Below are positions 9,628 to 17,177 of a DNA stretch of 64,000 bases, one piece after another. Both the position numbers and the translations under genes were made by a program. Under the pieces are notes generated by a model. That model had not been told where the DNA came from. It did no database searches and worked only from the letters and a program-made list of their open reading frames with translations. Within the stretch, counting starts at the first letter, position 1; every line of letters starts with the position of its first letter. This DNA comes from Candidatus Kaistia colombiensis (lineage in GTDB: Bacteria; Pseudomonadota; Alphaproteobacteria; Rhizobiales; Kaistiaceae), in the NCBI GenBank assembly GCA_029203105.1, contig CP119318.1:3610501-3674500 (forward strand), written 5' to 3'.

Positions 9628-10470
9628 TTATTTCCAGCCGTAGCGCGGCGCCGCGCTCTCGACCATCCCGGCATAGGTGACCTCGATCGCGTCCAGCTTT
9701 TTGACCGCGTCGGAGCCGGCGCCGCCGAGCCGGGCGGCATAGGCCTCGCCGGCGGGCTGGGCCTGCCAGTCATTGCCGACGAAACGCGCGACGGCCTTGC
9801 CGTTGTTGGTCACCTTCGGCGTGACCGGCTGGAACTCCGTCGCCGCCTTGAGCAGGCCGGCGAGGAAAGCCTCATGGTCGAGGCCGCTATAGGGCTTGCC
9901 GTCGCCATCCGTGACGTTCAGGAAGATCTGGTCGTCGCCGAACGCCGTGTAACCGCCGCCCAACCCCTTCTCCACCGACGCGGCCTTCTCGAAAAAGGCC
10001 TGTGCGACGGCGGAATCGAGCTTGTCACGCGGAAAACTGACGGTGACGAAATCCGTCGTGCCGGCCGGATCGTCGAGACGCGAGACGAGCACGCTCTCCT
10101 GGCGGAAGACATAGCCGAGCGCAGCGGCGAAACGATCCGCCGCCTCGTCGTCGAGATCGACCATGGTCTGCAGCGAGGCGTTGGTCCTGAGCAGATAGCC
10201 GCCGGGCGTCACTTCGCTGACCATCTTCGATGCGTCGACGCCGGCGGCGGCGGCGATCTTCGGCACGATGTCGGAAAGCGCCTGGAGCGCGAAGGCCGAA
10301 CGAACGGCATAGCTCGCCTGGCCGAGCTTCGGCAATTCGAAGCCCGCCGACGGCGCCGCCTCATAGGAGATCAAGACGGGCTCGACCGCCTGGGCAGCCG
10401 TTGCCGCCATCACGACAAAAGCGGCCCCGAGGGCCGCTTTGCCGAACTTGCTGCGCACGGGCAGGTTCAT
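9628..10470 (-). CDS. Unknown secreted protein within the mtnK operon
   Basis: A 280-residue protein I do not recognise. The N-terminus is a clear Sec signal peptide (MNLPVRSKFGKAALGAAFVV, then ATAAQAVEP), so it is probably periplasmic. The mature part has no cysteines and no transmembrane segment. Phrases such as AVRSAFALQALSDIVPKIAAA, GYVFRQESVLVSRLDD and the C-terminal VTYAGMVESAAPRYGWK suggest a compact alpha/beta protein. It starts 18 bp after the binding-protein gene and precedes mtnK, so all three are probably co-transcribed. A role in capturing or processing a methylthio-sugar before uptake is a guess from context only. Confidence 0.75.
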   Translation of the reverse strand: MNLPVRSKFGKAALGAAFVVMAATAAQAVEPVLISYEAAPSAGFELPKLGQASYAVRSAFALQALSDIVPKIAAAAGVDASKMVSEVTPGGYLLRTNASLQTMVDLDDEAADRFAAALGYVFRQESVLVSRLDDPAGTTDFVTVSFPRDKLDSAVAQAFFEKAASVEKGLGGGYTAFGDDQIFLNVTDGDGKPYSGLDHEAFLAGLLKAATEFQPVTPKVTNNGKAVARFVGNDWQAQPAGEAYAARLGGAGSDAVKKLDAIEVTYAGMVESAAPRYGWK

Positions 10471-10488
10471 AGGTCTGTTTCCATTCGT

Positions 10489-11538
10489 CTACTGGGTCGC
10501 GACGGGAATCCAGCTGGCGGTCGCCGCGTCGCTCTTGCCGAAGGCCGGCAGCTTGGCGTCGAGATCCTCGACCGTCTTGATGGCGTTGTCGCGCAGATCC
10601 TTCTGCGTGATCAGCACCGGCTTCACAATGATGTTGTGGCCCGGATCCTCGCCGGCGATCAACTTGGCGACAGCGCGCACCGAAACTTCGCCGACAACGG
10701 CTGGGTTGGTGGCCGCGGTGGCGACCCAGGGGCTGCCCTCGGCGGCGATCTCGGTGATGTCCGCGGTCGAGACGTCGGCCGAGTAGATCTTCACCTTGTC
10801 GGAGATGCCGAGTTCATCGGTCGCGAGCTTCACGCCGCGGGCGAATTCGTCATAGGGGGCGAAGACGACGGTGATGTCGGGATTGGCCTGGAAGGCGGCC
10901 TTGGTCTGGTCGGCGGTCGACGAGGCGGTGGTGTCGTTCACCGCGCCCCAGCGCGCCTTCTCGACGATGCCGGCATTGGCCTTCTTCGTCTCATCCCAGA
11001 TCTCGTTGCGGCGATCGAGCGGCGCGAAGCCGGCGACATAGACATAGCCGGCGTTGAAGGCGGCGCCGTTGTCGGCAATGGCCTGGCCGAGCGCGGCCTT
11101 GGCCAGTTCGTGGTCGGACTGCTCGACCTGCGGGATGGCCAGATTGCCGAGGTCGACGTCGAAGGCGACGACCTTGATGCCGGCGTCGAGCGCCTTCTGC
11201 GCGACATCCTTCAGCGCTTCCGGCTGGCCATGATCGATGATGATGCCCTGGACGCCGAGATTGATCGCCTGCTCGACCTGCTCGCGCTGGGCGGCAGCGT
11301 CCTGGCGACCGGAGAAGATCTGCAGGTCGATGCCGAGCGCCTTGGCCTGCTTCTGCGCGCCGGCCTGGTAGGACTGGAAGAAGTCGCCGGCAGAAATGAA
11401 GGTCACCAGAGCGACCTTGACGCCCCCCTTGTCAAAGGGAGCCGGCGCTCCTGCGATGCCCTCGCCATAGGCGGGCGCGCCAAGCAGGCTGGTGGCCAGG
11501 AGACCCGCCCCGGCGAGATCGATTGCGAAACGCTTCAT
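10489..11538 (-). CDS. Sugar-type ABC binding protein, first gene of the mtnK operon
   Basis: A 349-residue periplasmic binding protein of the RbsB type. ATG 11538 (MKRFAIDL) is preceded by a GGGGAGAG ribosome site; longer in-frame extensions to 11613 lack one. A signal peptide ends at AYGEG, followed by EGIAGAPAPFDKGGVKVALV. It is a close full-length paralogue of the protein at 1887-2933 (shared VEQSDHEL/IEQSDADM, SGFAPLDRR-like and SPWVATAATNPAVVGEVS blocks). It has no ATPase or permease beside it. Its operon partners are the unknown secreted protein and mtnK, so 5-methylthioribose or a relative is a plausible ligand, with import perhaps through the related ATPase/permease at 4490-7050. Both points are inference. 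Confidence 0.9.
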   Translation of the reverse strand: MKRFAIDLAGAGLLATSLLGAPAYGEGIAGAPAPFDKGGVKVALVTFISAGDFFQSYQAGAQKQAKALGIDLQIFSGRQDAAAQREQVEQAINLGVQGIIIDHGQPEALKDVAQKALDAGIKVVAFDVDLGNLAIPQVEQSDHELAKAALGQAIADNGAAFNAGYVYVAGFAPLDRRNEIWDETKKANAGIVEKARWGAVNDTTASSTADQTKAAFQANPDITVVFAPYDEFARGVKLATDELGISDKVKIYSADVSTADITEIAAEGSPWVATAATNPAVVGEVSVRAVAKLIAGEDPGHNIIVKPVLITQKDLRDNAIKTVEDLDAKLPAFGKSDAATASWIPVATQ

Positions 11539-11791
11539 AACTGTCTCTCCCCTCGCGTCCATCCGGACGGCTACGACCCGGCAACACGCGCCGACCCGGC
11601 GGCGAAGTTGCAATTTAATTCTGATAGCGCGACCGTTGACGGGCGAGGAACGAAGGATTTTCTCTTTATTTGGGCGGCGTTGGGAAATTTGATCTACCCC
11701 ACGCTCACGTGCGCGTTTTAGTTAGTATGGTGGCGGCCGGCCTCCTTGCCGCCCCCGGGCCGGGATCGCCATCTTGCATGGAGTAGCGTGG
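11539..11791. promoter_or_regulatory. Divergent promoter region between the mtnK operon and mtnB-mtnD
   Basis: A 253-bp spacer between two oppositely directed salvage operons, with a locally AT-rich stretch (about 11607-11725) typical of promoters. I see no textbook SAM riboswitch and no convincing operator. A short GGCGG/CCGCC hairpin occurs near 11732-11755 in the mtnB leader. Promoter elements themselves cannot be placed with confidence. Confidence 0.45.
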
Positions 11792-12460
11792 TTGACGCAG
11801 ACAAGTTCTTTGAAATCCGAGCCGGATGTCGCGACCGGCAACGGCGCCGTTGCGAAGGCCGTGGCGGGCGTCATCGCCGCCGGCCGCGCCAGCGCCGACC
11901 GTCACTGGGTGCCGGCGACCTCCGGCAATTTTTCCGTCCGCATCGATGCCGAGACGGTCGCGATCACGCGCTCCGGCGTCGACAAGGGCAATCTGTCCGC
12001 CTCCGACATCCTGATCCAGCCGCTCGCCGACAAGCTGCTGCCGGGATCGTCCGCCGAAGCCGAGCTGCATACGGCGCTCTACCGTAAGCGCCCGGAACTC
12101 GGCGCGATCTTCCATGTCCACAGCCCTGCCGCCACGGTGCTGTCGCGTCTCGCGCTGCCGGAAGGCAGGCTGCGACTGACCGGCTGGGAATTGCAGAAGG
12201 CGCTCACCGGCGTGCGCACGCATGAGGCGACCGTCGAGATTGCCGTCTTCGCCAACGACCAGGATATCCCCGCGCTGTCGCGTCGGGTCGAGGCGCGCCT
12301 GGCCGAGCCGGTTCGTGACGCCATTCTCGCGCCCGGCTATCTTCTCGCCGGACACGGAGTATACGCATGGGGCGCCACCGAAGCGGAGGCCGCCCGTCAT
12401 CTCGAAGCGCTCGAAACGCTGTTCGAATTCGAACTTGCCTACAGGAGGTTCACGCCATGA
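11792..12460 (+). CDS. mtnB: Methylthioribulose-1-phosphate dehydratase
   Basis: The 222-residue class II aldolase-fold enzyme dehydrates 5-methylthioribulose-1-phosphate to the diketo intermediate of methionine salvage. Family marks are ATSGNFSVRI near the start, the Glu/His region AEAELHTALYRKRPE, the zinc-binding IFHVHSPAATVLS and LLAGHGVYAWG. TTG 11792 is chosen because GGAG at about 11780 is well spaced from it; an upstream TTG at 11774 would leave no ribosome site. Its stop overlaps the mtnD start (ATGA), so the two are coupled. Confidence 0.9.
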   Translation: MTQTSSLKSEPDVATGNGAVAKAVAGVIAAGRASADRHWVPATSGNFSVRIDAETVAITRSGVDKGNLSASDILIQPLADKLLPGSSAEAELHTALYRKRPELGAIFHVHSPAATVLSRLALPEGRLRLTGWELQKALTGVRTHEATVEIAVFANDQDIPALSRRVEARLAEPVRDAILAPGYLLAGHGVYAWGATEAEAARHLEALETLFEFELAYRRFTP

Positions 12461-13014
12461 CCACTTTGACCATCTATCCGGACAAGGATCCGGCCCATCC
12501 CGTGCTCGTCACCTCCGACCCGGCTGAGATCACCGAGGAGATGAACAAGGTCGGCGTCCTGTTCGAGCGCTGGAAGGCAGGCGCGGAGCTGGCTGCTAAC
12601 GCCAGCCATGAAGACATTCTCGCCGCCTACAAGGCCGAGGTCGACCGCCTGTCCGCCGCCGAGGGCTACCAGACGATCGACGTGATGCGCATCACGCCGG
12701 ACAATCCGAACAAGCAGACGATCCGCACCAAGTTCCTCGACGAGCACACGCATGACGAGGACGAAGTCCGCTTCTTCGTCGAGGGCTCCGGCGCGTTCTA
12801 CCTGCATCTCGGCGACAAGGTCTATCGCGTCGTCTGCACCCGCGACGACCTGCTCTCCGTGCCGGCCGGCACGCTGCACTGGTTCGATATGGGTCCGGAG
12901 CCGAACTTCACCTGCATCCGCCTGTTCATCTCGCCGGATGGCTGGGTCGCCAACTTCACCGGCGACAAGATCGCATCGACCATTCCCGCCTTCGGCGAGG
13001 GCGTGGCGGCCTGA
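12457..13014 (+). CDS. mtnD: Acireductone dioxygenase (cupin)
   Basis: The 185-residue cupin dioxygenase acts on the acireductone of methionine salvage, yielding the keto precursor of methionine plus formate (Fe form) or an off-pathway product (Ni form). Metal ligands are visible as His97, His99 and Glu103 in EHTHDEDEVRFFVEG and His141 in GTLHWFDMG. AGGAGG at 12442 is well placed for ATG 12457. It overlaps mtnB by four bases, and a hairpin terminator follows 23 bp after the stop. The acireductone-producing enolase-phosphatase is not adjacent. Confidence 0.94.
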   Translation: MTTLTIYPDKDPAHPVLVTSDPAEITEEMNKVGVLFERWKAGAELAANASHEDILAAYKAEVDRLSAAEGYQTIDVMRITPDNPNKQTIRTKFLDEHTHDEDEVRFFVEGSGAFYLHLGDKVYRVVCTRDDLLSVPAGTLHWFDMGPEPNFTCIRLFISPDGWVANFTGDKIASTIPAFGEGVAA

Positions 13015-13036
13015 GGCCAGCGACGGTCCGTACGAC

Positions 13037-13068
13037 AAAGACCCTCGCCCGCCCGGCGGGGGTCTTTT
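13037..13068 (+). terminator. Rho-independent terminator after mtnB-mtnD
   Basis: AAAGACCC pairs with GGGTCTTT around a GC-rich loop, ending in TTTT. It lies between mtnD and the convergent cytidine deaminase gene and, having A and T runs on both sides, may act in both directions. Confidence 0.8.
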
Positions 13069-13098
13069 CATTTCAGGCCAGGGCACTTCGGCGCTGGA

Positions 13099-14073
13099 TC
13101 AGCGCAACGCCCACGCCACCCGTTTGAACCGGGCCTTCGGCGCCACCGTCGCCAGGAGATTTGGCAGGTCGCGGGCATAGTCGACGGCGCCGTTCTCGAC
13201 GCCGCCCAGCACGGCCAACTCGATCTCGTCATAGGCCCGGCCGGCGGCGATCCAATTGACCAGCGCCACCTGCAACGGACCCAGGCTCGGATTGAAGGCG
13301 ACGTTCTCCAACGCCGCGCCGGTGATCACCTCGCCATCCGTGGCACGAAGGGCGACCGCGGACGGCGACCGGCCATACGGCACATAAGCGAGACGCCCCG
13401 CCGCGAGCAGCGCGGCCTCAAGCGCCGGCGCCTCGGCGATTTCCGATCGTATCACCGTCAAATCCTGCCGCGCGCCTCCCGCACCGATCGCGGTCACCCC
13501 CGCCTCGCCGAGGTCGGCCGGCGAAAAGGCCCAGGGCAACAAATGGCGCAGCCCGATCCGATGGCCCTGCATGGTGATGATGTCGACATCCAGCCCGCCC
13601 TTGAACTCGGCCAGGAACTGGCGGCAATGGCCGCAGGGCGGCGCCGCTTCCAGCGCGATGGTCGCGATCGACGCGCCGCGCGAAAAGGCGCGCGCCGAGA
13701 GGAACTGCTCGCCATGGATCGCCTCGCCGAGATTGGCGCCGGGGAACTCGACATTGCCGCCGAGGATCAGATCGCCCGTCTCGCGCTCCAGCGCGACGGC
13801 GCCGATGGTGAAATTCGAGATCGGCGGGCGCGCCACGCCGCGCGCGAAGGGCACCAGCAAAAGCATCAGCTCGGAAATGTCGGCGAGACCGTGCCGCGCG
13901 ATCAGTTCCGCCGCAATACCGGCGGGAATCACGAGGCCGTCGCGCGCATTGCGGCGCGCCGCAAGCGCGCGCGTCACATCGGCGGTCAGCTCCGGCGCGA
14001 CGGCGTCGAGCAGGGCCTGACAGCGCAGGCCAATGGCAGGGTCCGGCTGAAACCGATCGACTGCAATCACCAT
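13099..14073 (-). CDS. cdd: Cytidine deaminase (long, two-domain type)
   Basis: The 324-residue cytosolic enzyme deaminates cytidine and deoxycytidine to uridine forms. It is the E. coli/plant long type: the N-terminal catalytic domain has the zinc motif HGE in GEAIHGEQFLSARAF and the paired Cys in PPCGHCRQFLAEF, and the C-terminal half is a degenerate repeat of the same fold (ALRATDGEVITGAALENVAF). AAGGAG lies just upstream of ATG 14073. It faces the mtnB-mtnD terminator and diverges from a LacI regulator. Together with guanine deaminase and MTR kinase it gives the first 14 kb a nucleoside-salvage theme. Confidence 0.92.
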   Translation of the reverse strand: MVIAVDRFQPDPAIGLRCQALLDAVAPELTADVTRALAARRNARDGLVIPAGIAAELIARHGLADISELMLLLVPFARGVARPPISNFTIGAVALERETGDLILGGNVEFPGANLGEAIHGEQFLSARAFSRGASIATIALEAAPPCGHCRQFLAEFKGGLDVDIITMQGHRIGLRHLLPWAFSPADLGEAGVTAIGAGGARQDLTVIRSEIAEAPALEAALLAAGRLAYVPYGRSPSAVALRATDGEVITGAALENVAFNPSLGPLQVALVNWIAAGRAYDEIELAVLGGVENGAVDYARDLPNLLATVAPKARFKRVAWALR

Positions 14074-14204
14074 GAACTCCTTAGTAAAAATCCCGAAAGA
14101 ACAATCCTATCCACGGAAAGCCGGCGGATCACGCGAATACGGATCATGAACTGGCAGATTGGCCGCGCCGGACGTCGGGGAATGTGCAAGATCCTTCTTG
14201 GCCA

Positions 14205-14216
14205 AACCGCGCGGTT
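14205..14216. promoter_or_regulatory. Candidate LacI-type operator (AACCGCGCGGTT)
   Basis: A perfect 12-bp palindrome with a central CG, the usual centre of LacI-family operators, lies in the 315-bp spacer (14074-14388) between divergent cdd and the LacI gene. A weaker AGGGA/TCCCT pair occurs around 14252-14268. The rest of the spacer holds no gene that I can support. Assignment to this LacI protein is inference. Confidence 0.4.
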
Positions 14217-14388
14217 CGGATCCTATCGCCGCAAGGCCATATAGAGGGATGATTTCCCTCGCCAGATGCAACCAAGAGTCGAAGATACGATTGATTTGCA
14301 GTCCAAGAGTATATCATTCTGACGCAACGGGACTTGGCGATCCGAGCCGGAATGCAGCGCCGTTGGGCTCGGCTGCCAGGGAGGCGTG

Positions 14389-15426
14389 ATGAACGGCAAG
14401 CAGGGGCAGCCAGCGCGGAAGAACGCGACCTTGAAGGACGTCGCCGAGGCCTGTGGGCTCTCGGTGGCAACCGTATCCCGCTATCTGAACCACTCGATCA
14501 AGCTGCCGCAAGCCACGACCGACCGCATCGACGCGGCGATCGCCGCCCTCCGCTACCAGCCCAATCCCCATGCACGCAGCCTGAGCCTCGGCCGCTCGGA
14601 GACGATCGGGCTCGTCGTTCCCGATATCGCGAATCCCTATTTCGCGCATCTGGCGGCGGCGGTGGAACATGCCGCCGCCGAATTCGGGCTCGGACTGGTG
14701 CTTTGCCCGACCTTGAGCCGGACGGATCGCGAACTCGACTATCTCGGCCGATTGGCGCGCCGGCATGTCGACGGCCTGCTTTTCGTCACCAACAATGGCG
14801 ACGATCCGGCGCTCGCCCGCGCCCTGCAGGGGGCCACGTCCGTCGTGCTGATCGATGACGACATCGACGGCACCGTTGCACCGACCATCATGGCAGACAG
14901 CGAGCAAGGCGGCTATCTGGCGACCCGGCATCTGCTCGACGCCGGCCACCGCAGGCTCGCCTATGTCGGCGGTCCGGCAGGATTGTCGAGCAGCCGGAAC
15001 CGGGTCGGAGGCTTCCACCGTGCCATCGCCGAAGCCGGCAGCGGCATCACGATCGCGGCCGAACTCTCCGGCGAATATTCCGCCGCCAACGGACGCGCCG
15101 CGGCGGAGCGCATCCTCGCCCTCGACAACCGGCCGACGGCGGTCTTCGCCGCCAGCGACGCAATCGTGCTCGGCATGCTTGCCGTCTTCAAGCAGCGCGA
15201 CGTGAAGGTCGGCACGGATATTTCGGTTGTCGCCTTCGACGATGTCGGCCCGCTCGAACTGTTCGATCCCCCGCTGACGGCGATCCGCCAGCCTGTCGCG
15301 GCGATGGGCAGGCGCGCCGTCGAGGTCATGCTCGCGCTGATCAAGGGCGAAGCGCCGGAGCCGGTGACCGAACTGCTGCCGGTCGAACTGATCATCCGCA
15401 ATTCCGTCAAGCCGCCACATCGTTGA
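14389..15426 (+). CDS. LacI-family transcriptional regulator
   Basis: A 345-residue repressor. The N-terminal helix-turn-helix reads TLKDVAEACGLSVATVSRYL, followed by the hinge helix region YQPNPHARSLSLGRS and a periplasmic-binding-like effector domain (IGLVVPDIANPYFAHLAAAV, HVDGLLFVT, DNRPTAVFAASDAIVLGML, ISVVAFDD). The effector is probably a sugar but cannot be named. Translation may start at ATG 14389 (GGGAGG upstream). The next gene begins 24 bp after its stop on the same strand, so the two are probably one operon. Confidence 0.92.
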   Translation: MNGKQGQPARKNATLKDVAEACGLSVATVSRYLNHSIKLPQATTDRIDAAIAALRYQPNPHARSLSLGRSETIGLVVPDIANPYFAHLAAAVEHAAAEFGLGLVLCPTLSRTDRELDYLGRLARRHVDGLLFVTNNGDDPALARALQGATSVVLIDDDIDGTVAPTIMADSEQGGYLATRHLLDAGHRRLAYVGGPAGLSSSRNRVGGFHRAIAEAGSGITIAAELSGEYSAANGRAAAERILALDNRPTAVFAASDAIVLGMLAVFKQRDVKVGTDISVVAFDDVGPLELFDPPLTAIRQPVAAMGRRAVEVMLALIKGEAPEPVTELLPVELIIRNSVKPPHR

Positions 15427-15450
15427 GAGCGGCACCATAGGGAGCAAAGT

Positions 15451-16227
15451 ATGACTGCGAAGAAGGTGTTGCTCGTCGGCGAAAGCTGGATGTCGAGCGC
15501 CACGCACTACAAGGGCTTCGACCAGTTCGGCAGCGTCACCTTCCATCTCGGCGCCGAGCCGCTGGTGAAGGCGCTGGCCGGCAGCGAGTTCGAACTTACC
15601 TACATGCAGGCGCATCAGGCGCCGACCGAGCTGCCCCTTACACTGGACGGGCTCGACGCCTATGACGCGATCATCCTGTCCGATATCGGCTCCAACTCGA
15701 TCCTGCTGCATCCGGACGTCTGGCTGCATGGCAAGCCGATGCCGAACCGGGTCAAGCTTCTGCGCGAATGGACGCGCCAGGGCGGCGGCCTCGTCATGAT
15801 CGGCGGCTACCTGACGTTCCAGGGCATTGACGGGCGTGGGCGCTGGGCCCGCACGGCGGTAGAAGACGCCTTGCCGGTCACCTGCCTGCCGCATGACGAC
15901 CGCATCGAGGTGCCGGAAGGATTTCGCGCCGAGATCGTCGGCAACCGCGCCCACCCGCTACTGGCAGGCCTCGACGGCGAATGGCCCCTCCTGCTCGGCG
16001 CCAACGAGGTGAAGCTGCGCGACCGGCCGGATGTCGAACTGCTGGCCCGCCTGCCCGATTCCGAAGGCGGCCATCCGCTGCTGGTCGCCGGCGAGTTCGG
16101 CGAGGGCCGCAGCGTCGCCTGGACGTCCGACATCGGCCCACACTGGTTGCCCAACAGTTTTGTTGAATGGCCGGGCTATGCAAAGCTGTGGAAGAATGTG
16201 CTCGGCTGGGTGACCAAGGCGAGTTGA
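15451..16227 (+). CDS. Glutamine-amidotransferase-like protein (GATase1-like)
   Basis: A 258-residue cytosolic protein of the flavodoxin-like class I glutamine amidotransferase-like group (Pfam GATase1_like type). Landmarks are KKVLLVGESWMSSATHYKGFD, YDAIILSDIGSNS, GGGLVMIGGYLTFQGIDGRGRW and the C-terminal GRSVAWTSDIGPHW. The nucleophile position of true amidotransferases does not hold a Cys (GGYLTF), so ammonia transfer is unlikely. Related proteins often sit in sugar-uptake clusters, with no settled function. It follows the LacI gene by 24 bp and is convergent with a GntR regulator across a palindromic repeat. Confidence 0.75.
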   Translation: MTAKKVLLVGESWMSSATHYKGFDQFGSVTFHLGAEPLVKALAGSEFELTYMQAHQAPTELPLTLDGLDAYDAIILSDIGSNSILLHPDVWLHGKPMPNRVKLLREWTRQGGGLVMIGGYLTFQGIDGRGRWARTAVEDALPVTCLPHDDRIEVPEGFRAEIVGNRAHPLLAGLDGEWPLLLGANEVKLRDRPDVELLARLPDSEGGHPLLVAGEFGEGRSVAWTSDIGPHWLPNSFVEWPGYAKLWKNVLGWVTKAS

Positions 16228-16260
16228 GGCGCGGAGCCGCTTTAGACGAAGCTGGCTCCT

Positions 16261-16385
16261 CACCTCTCCCTGAGGGAGAGGTCGGAGCGAAGCTCCGGGT
16301 GAGGGTTTAGGGAATTATCCGGGTGAGGCCGTAAACCCTCACCCGCCGACCTTCGGTCGTCGACCTCTCCCTCAGGGAGAGGTGA
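16261..16385. repeat. Palindromic intergenic repeat, family A, complete copy
   Basis: The terminal palindromes are identical to those at 3048-3175, with inner arms GGGTGAGGGTTTA and TAAACCCTCACCC. The variable mini-hairpins here are GGAGCGAAGCTCC on the left and CGACCTTCGGTCG on the right. It fills the gap between two convergent genes and could serve as a two-way terminator. Confidence 0.88.
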
Positions 16386-16405
16386 AGATTCAGCACCCCT
16401 CGCCC

Positions 16406-17140
16406 TCAGAAAATCCCCAGCGTCCGTTGCAGCGCGTTGGAAAAATGCGTCTGCAACGCCGCCTCGGCGGCATCGGCGTCGCGCGCCTTGCAGGCCTCGA
16501 GCAGGGTCATGTGCTCGCGCAGCGTACGCATGACGATCGGCGCCGTCAGCGTCCGGTCGAGCCGGATCAGCTGCAGATAGTTGTGGACACGGCGATGGGT
16601 CGAGACGATCAACGGATTGCCGAGCGCGCCGATGATCTCGAAATGCAGCGTCGCATCGATCGCCACGATTTCGGCGGCAATCGATGCCGTGAACCCGTCT
16701 CTCTCGAGTGCGTCCATCCCACGCTGGTGGCGGGCGATCAGCGTGTCGAACTGCTCTTCCGGCGCCGATTCGGCAAACGCCCGCACCGCCGGCCGCTCCA
16801 GGATCGAACGGAGCTGATAGGTGTTCCGCGCCAGTTCGAAGTCCGCCTTCAGGAAACGGATGCCCGAGCGCGGATGGATGGTCAGCAGTCCCTCCGTCTG
16901 CAGAACGCGCAGCGCGTCGCGCAGCGGCGCCACCGGCACGCCGATCAGCTTGACCAGATCGTTCTGCGAAACAAACGCACCCGCCGGCAATTCCCGCCCG
17001 AACAGCATGTCGAGGATGCGCCCGTAGGCAAGCTCGCTCAGCGATACCGCGACGGTCTCGACGTCGCGTTCGGCTGGCTCCGCGGCACCGGTGGCTTGCG
17101 ATAAATACGGATCTGATCTATCAGATCGCTTACGTGACAT
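16406..17140 (-). CDS. GntR-family regulator, FCD (FadR/VanR) type
   Basis: A 244-residue DNA-binding regulator. The winged helix occupies about residues 32-100 (LAYGRILDMLFGRELPAGAF, LIGVPVAPLRDALRVLQTEG), followed by an all-helical FCD ligand domain with metal-type residues in AIDATLHFEIIGALGNPLI and THRRVHNYLQL. ATG 17140 (MSRKRSD) is used; longer in-frame versions run into the divergent gene's coding region. It lies 37 bp from the divergent dehydratase gene and is very likely its local regulator, with a sugar acid as effector. An 8-2-8 inverted repeat lies within its first codons. Confidence 0.88.
   Translation of the reverse strand: MSRKRSDRSDPYLSQATGAAEPAERDVETVAVSLSELAYGRILDMLFGRELPAGAFVSQNDLVKLIGVPVAPLRDALRVLQTEGLLTIHPRSGIRFLKADFELARNTYQLRSILERPAVRAFAESAPEEQFDTLIARHQRGMDALERDGFTASIAAEIVAIDATLHFEIIGALGNPLIVSTHRRVHNYLQLIRLDRTLTAPIVMRTLREHMTLLEACKARDADAAEAALQTHFSNALQRTLGIF
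17110..17127. promoter_or_regulatory. Candidate operator, inverted repeat GATCTGAT-CT-ATCAGATC
   Basis: A perfect 8-bp inverted repeat with a 2-bp centre lies 51 bp upstream of the dehydratase start and inside codons 5-10 of the divergent GntR gene. FCD regulators usually bind such dyads between divergent genes. It could also be incidental coding sequence. Confidence 0.4.
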
Positions 17141-17177
17141 ATCAACTCTCACTTTTGATCGATTAGGCGAGCATAGC

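Noticed and set aside
11539..11791. SAM riboswitch in front of the methionine-salvage operons
   Set aside because: I could not find the conserved blocks of SAM-I or SAM-II on either strand.
16261..16385. Possible CRISPR-like array from recurring palindromes
   Set aside because: The palindromes occur as single elements far apart, without regularly spaced repeats and spacers or cas genes.
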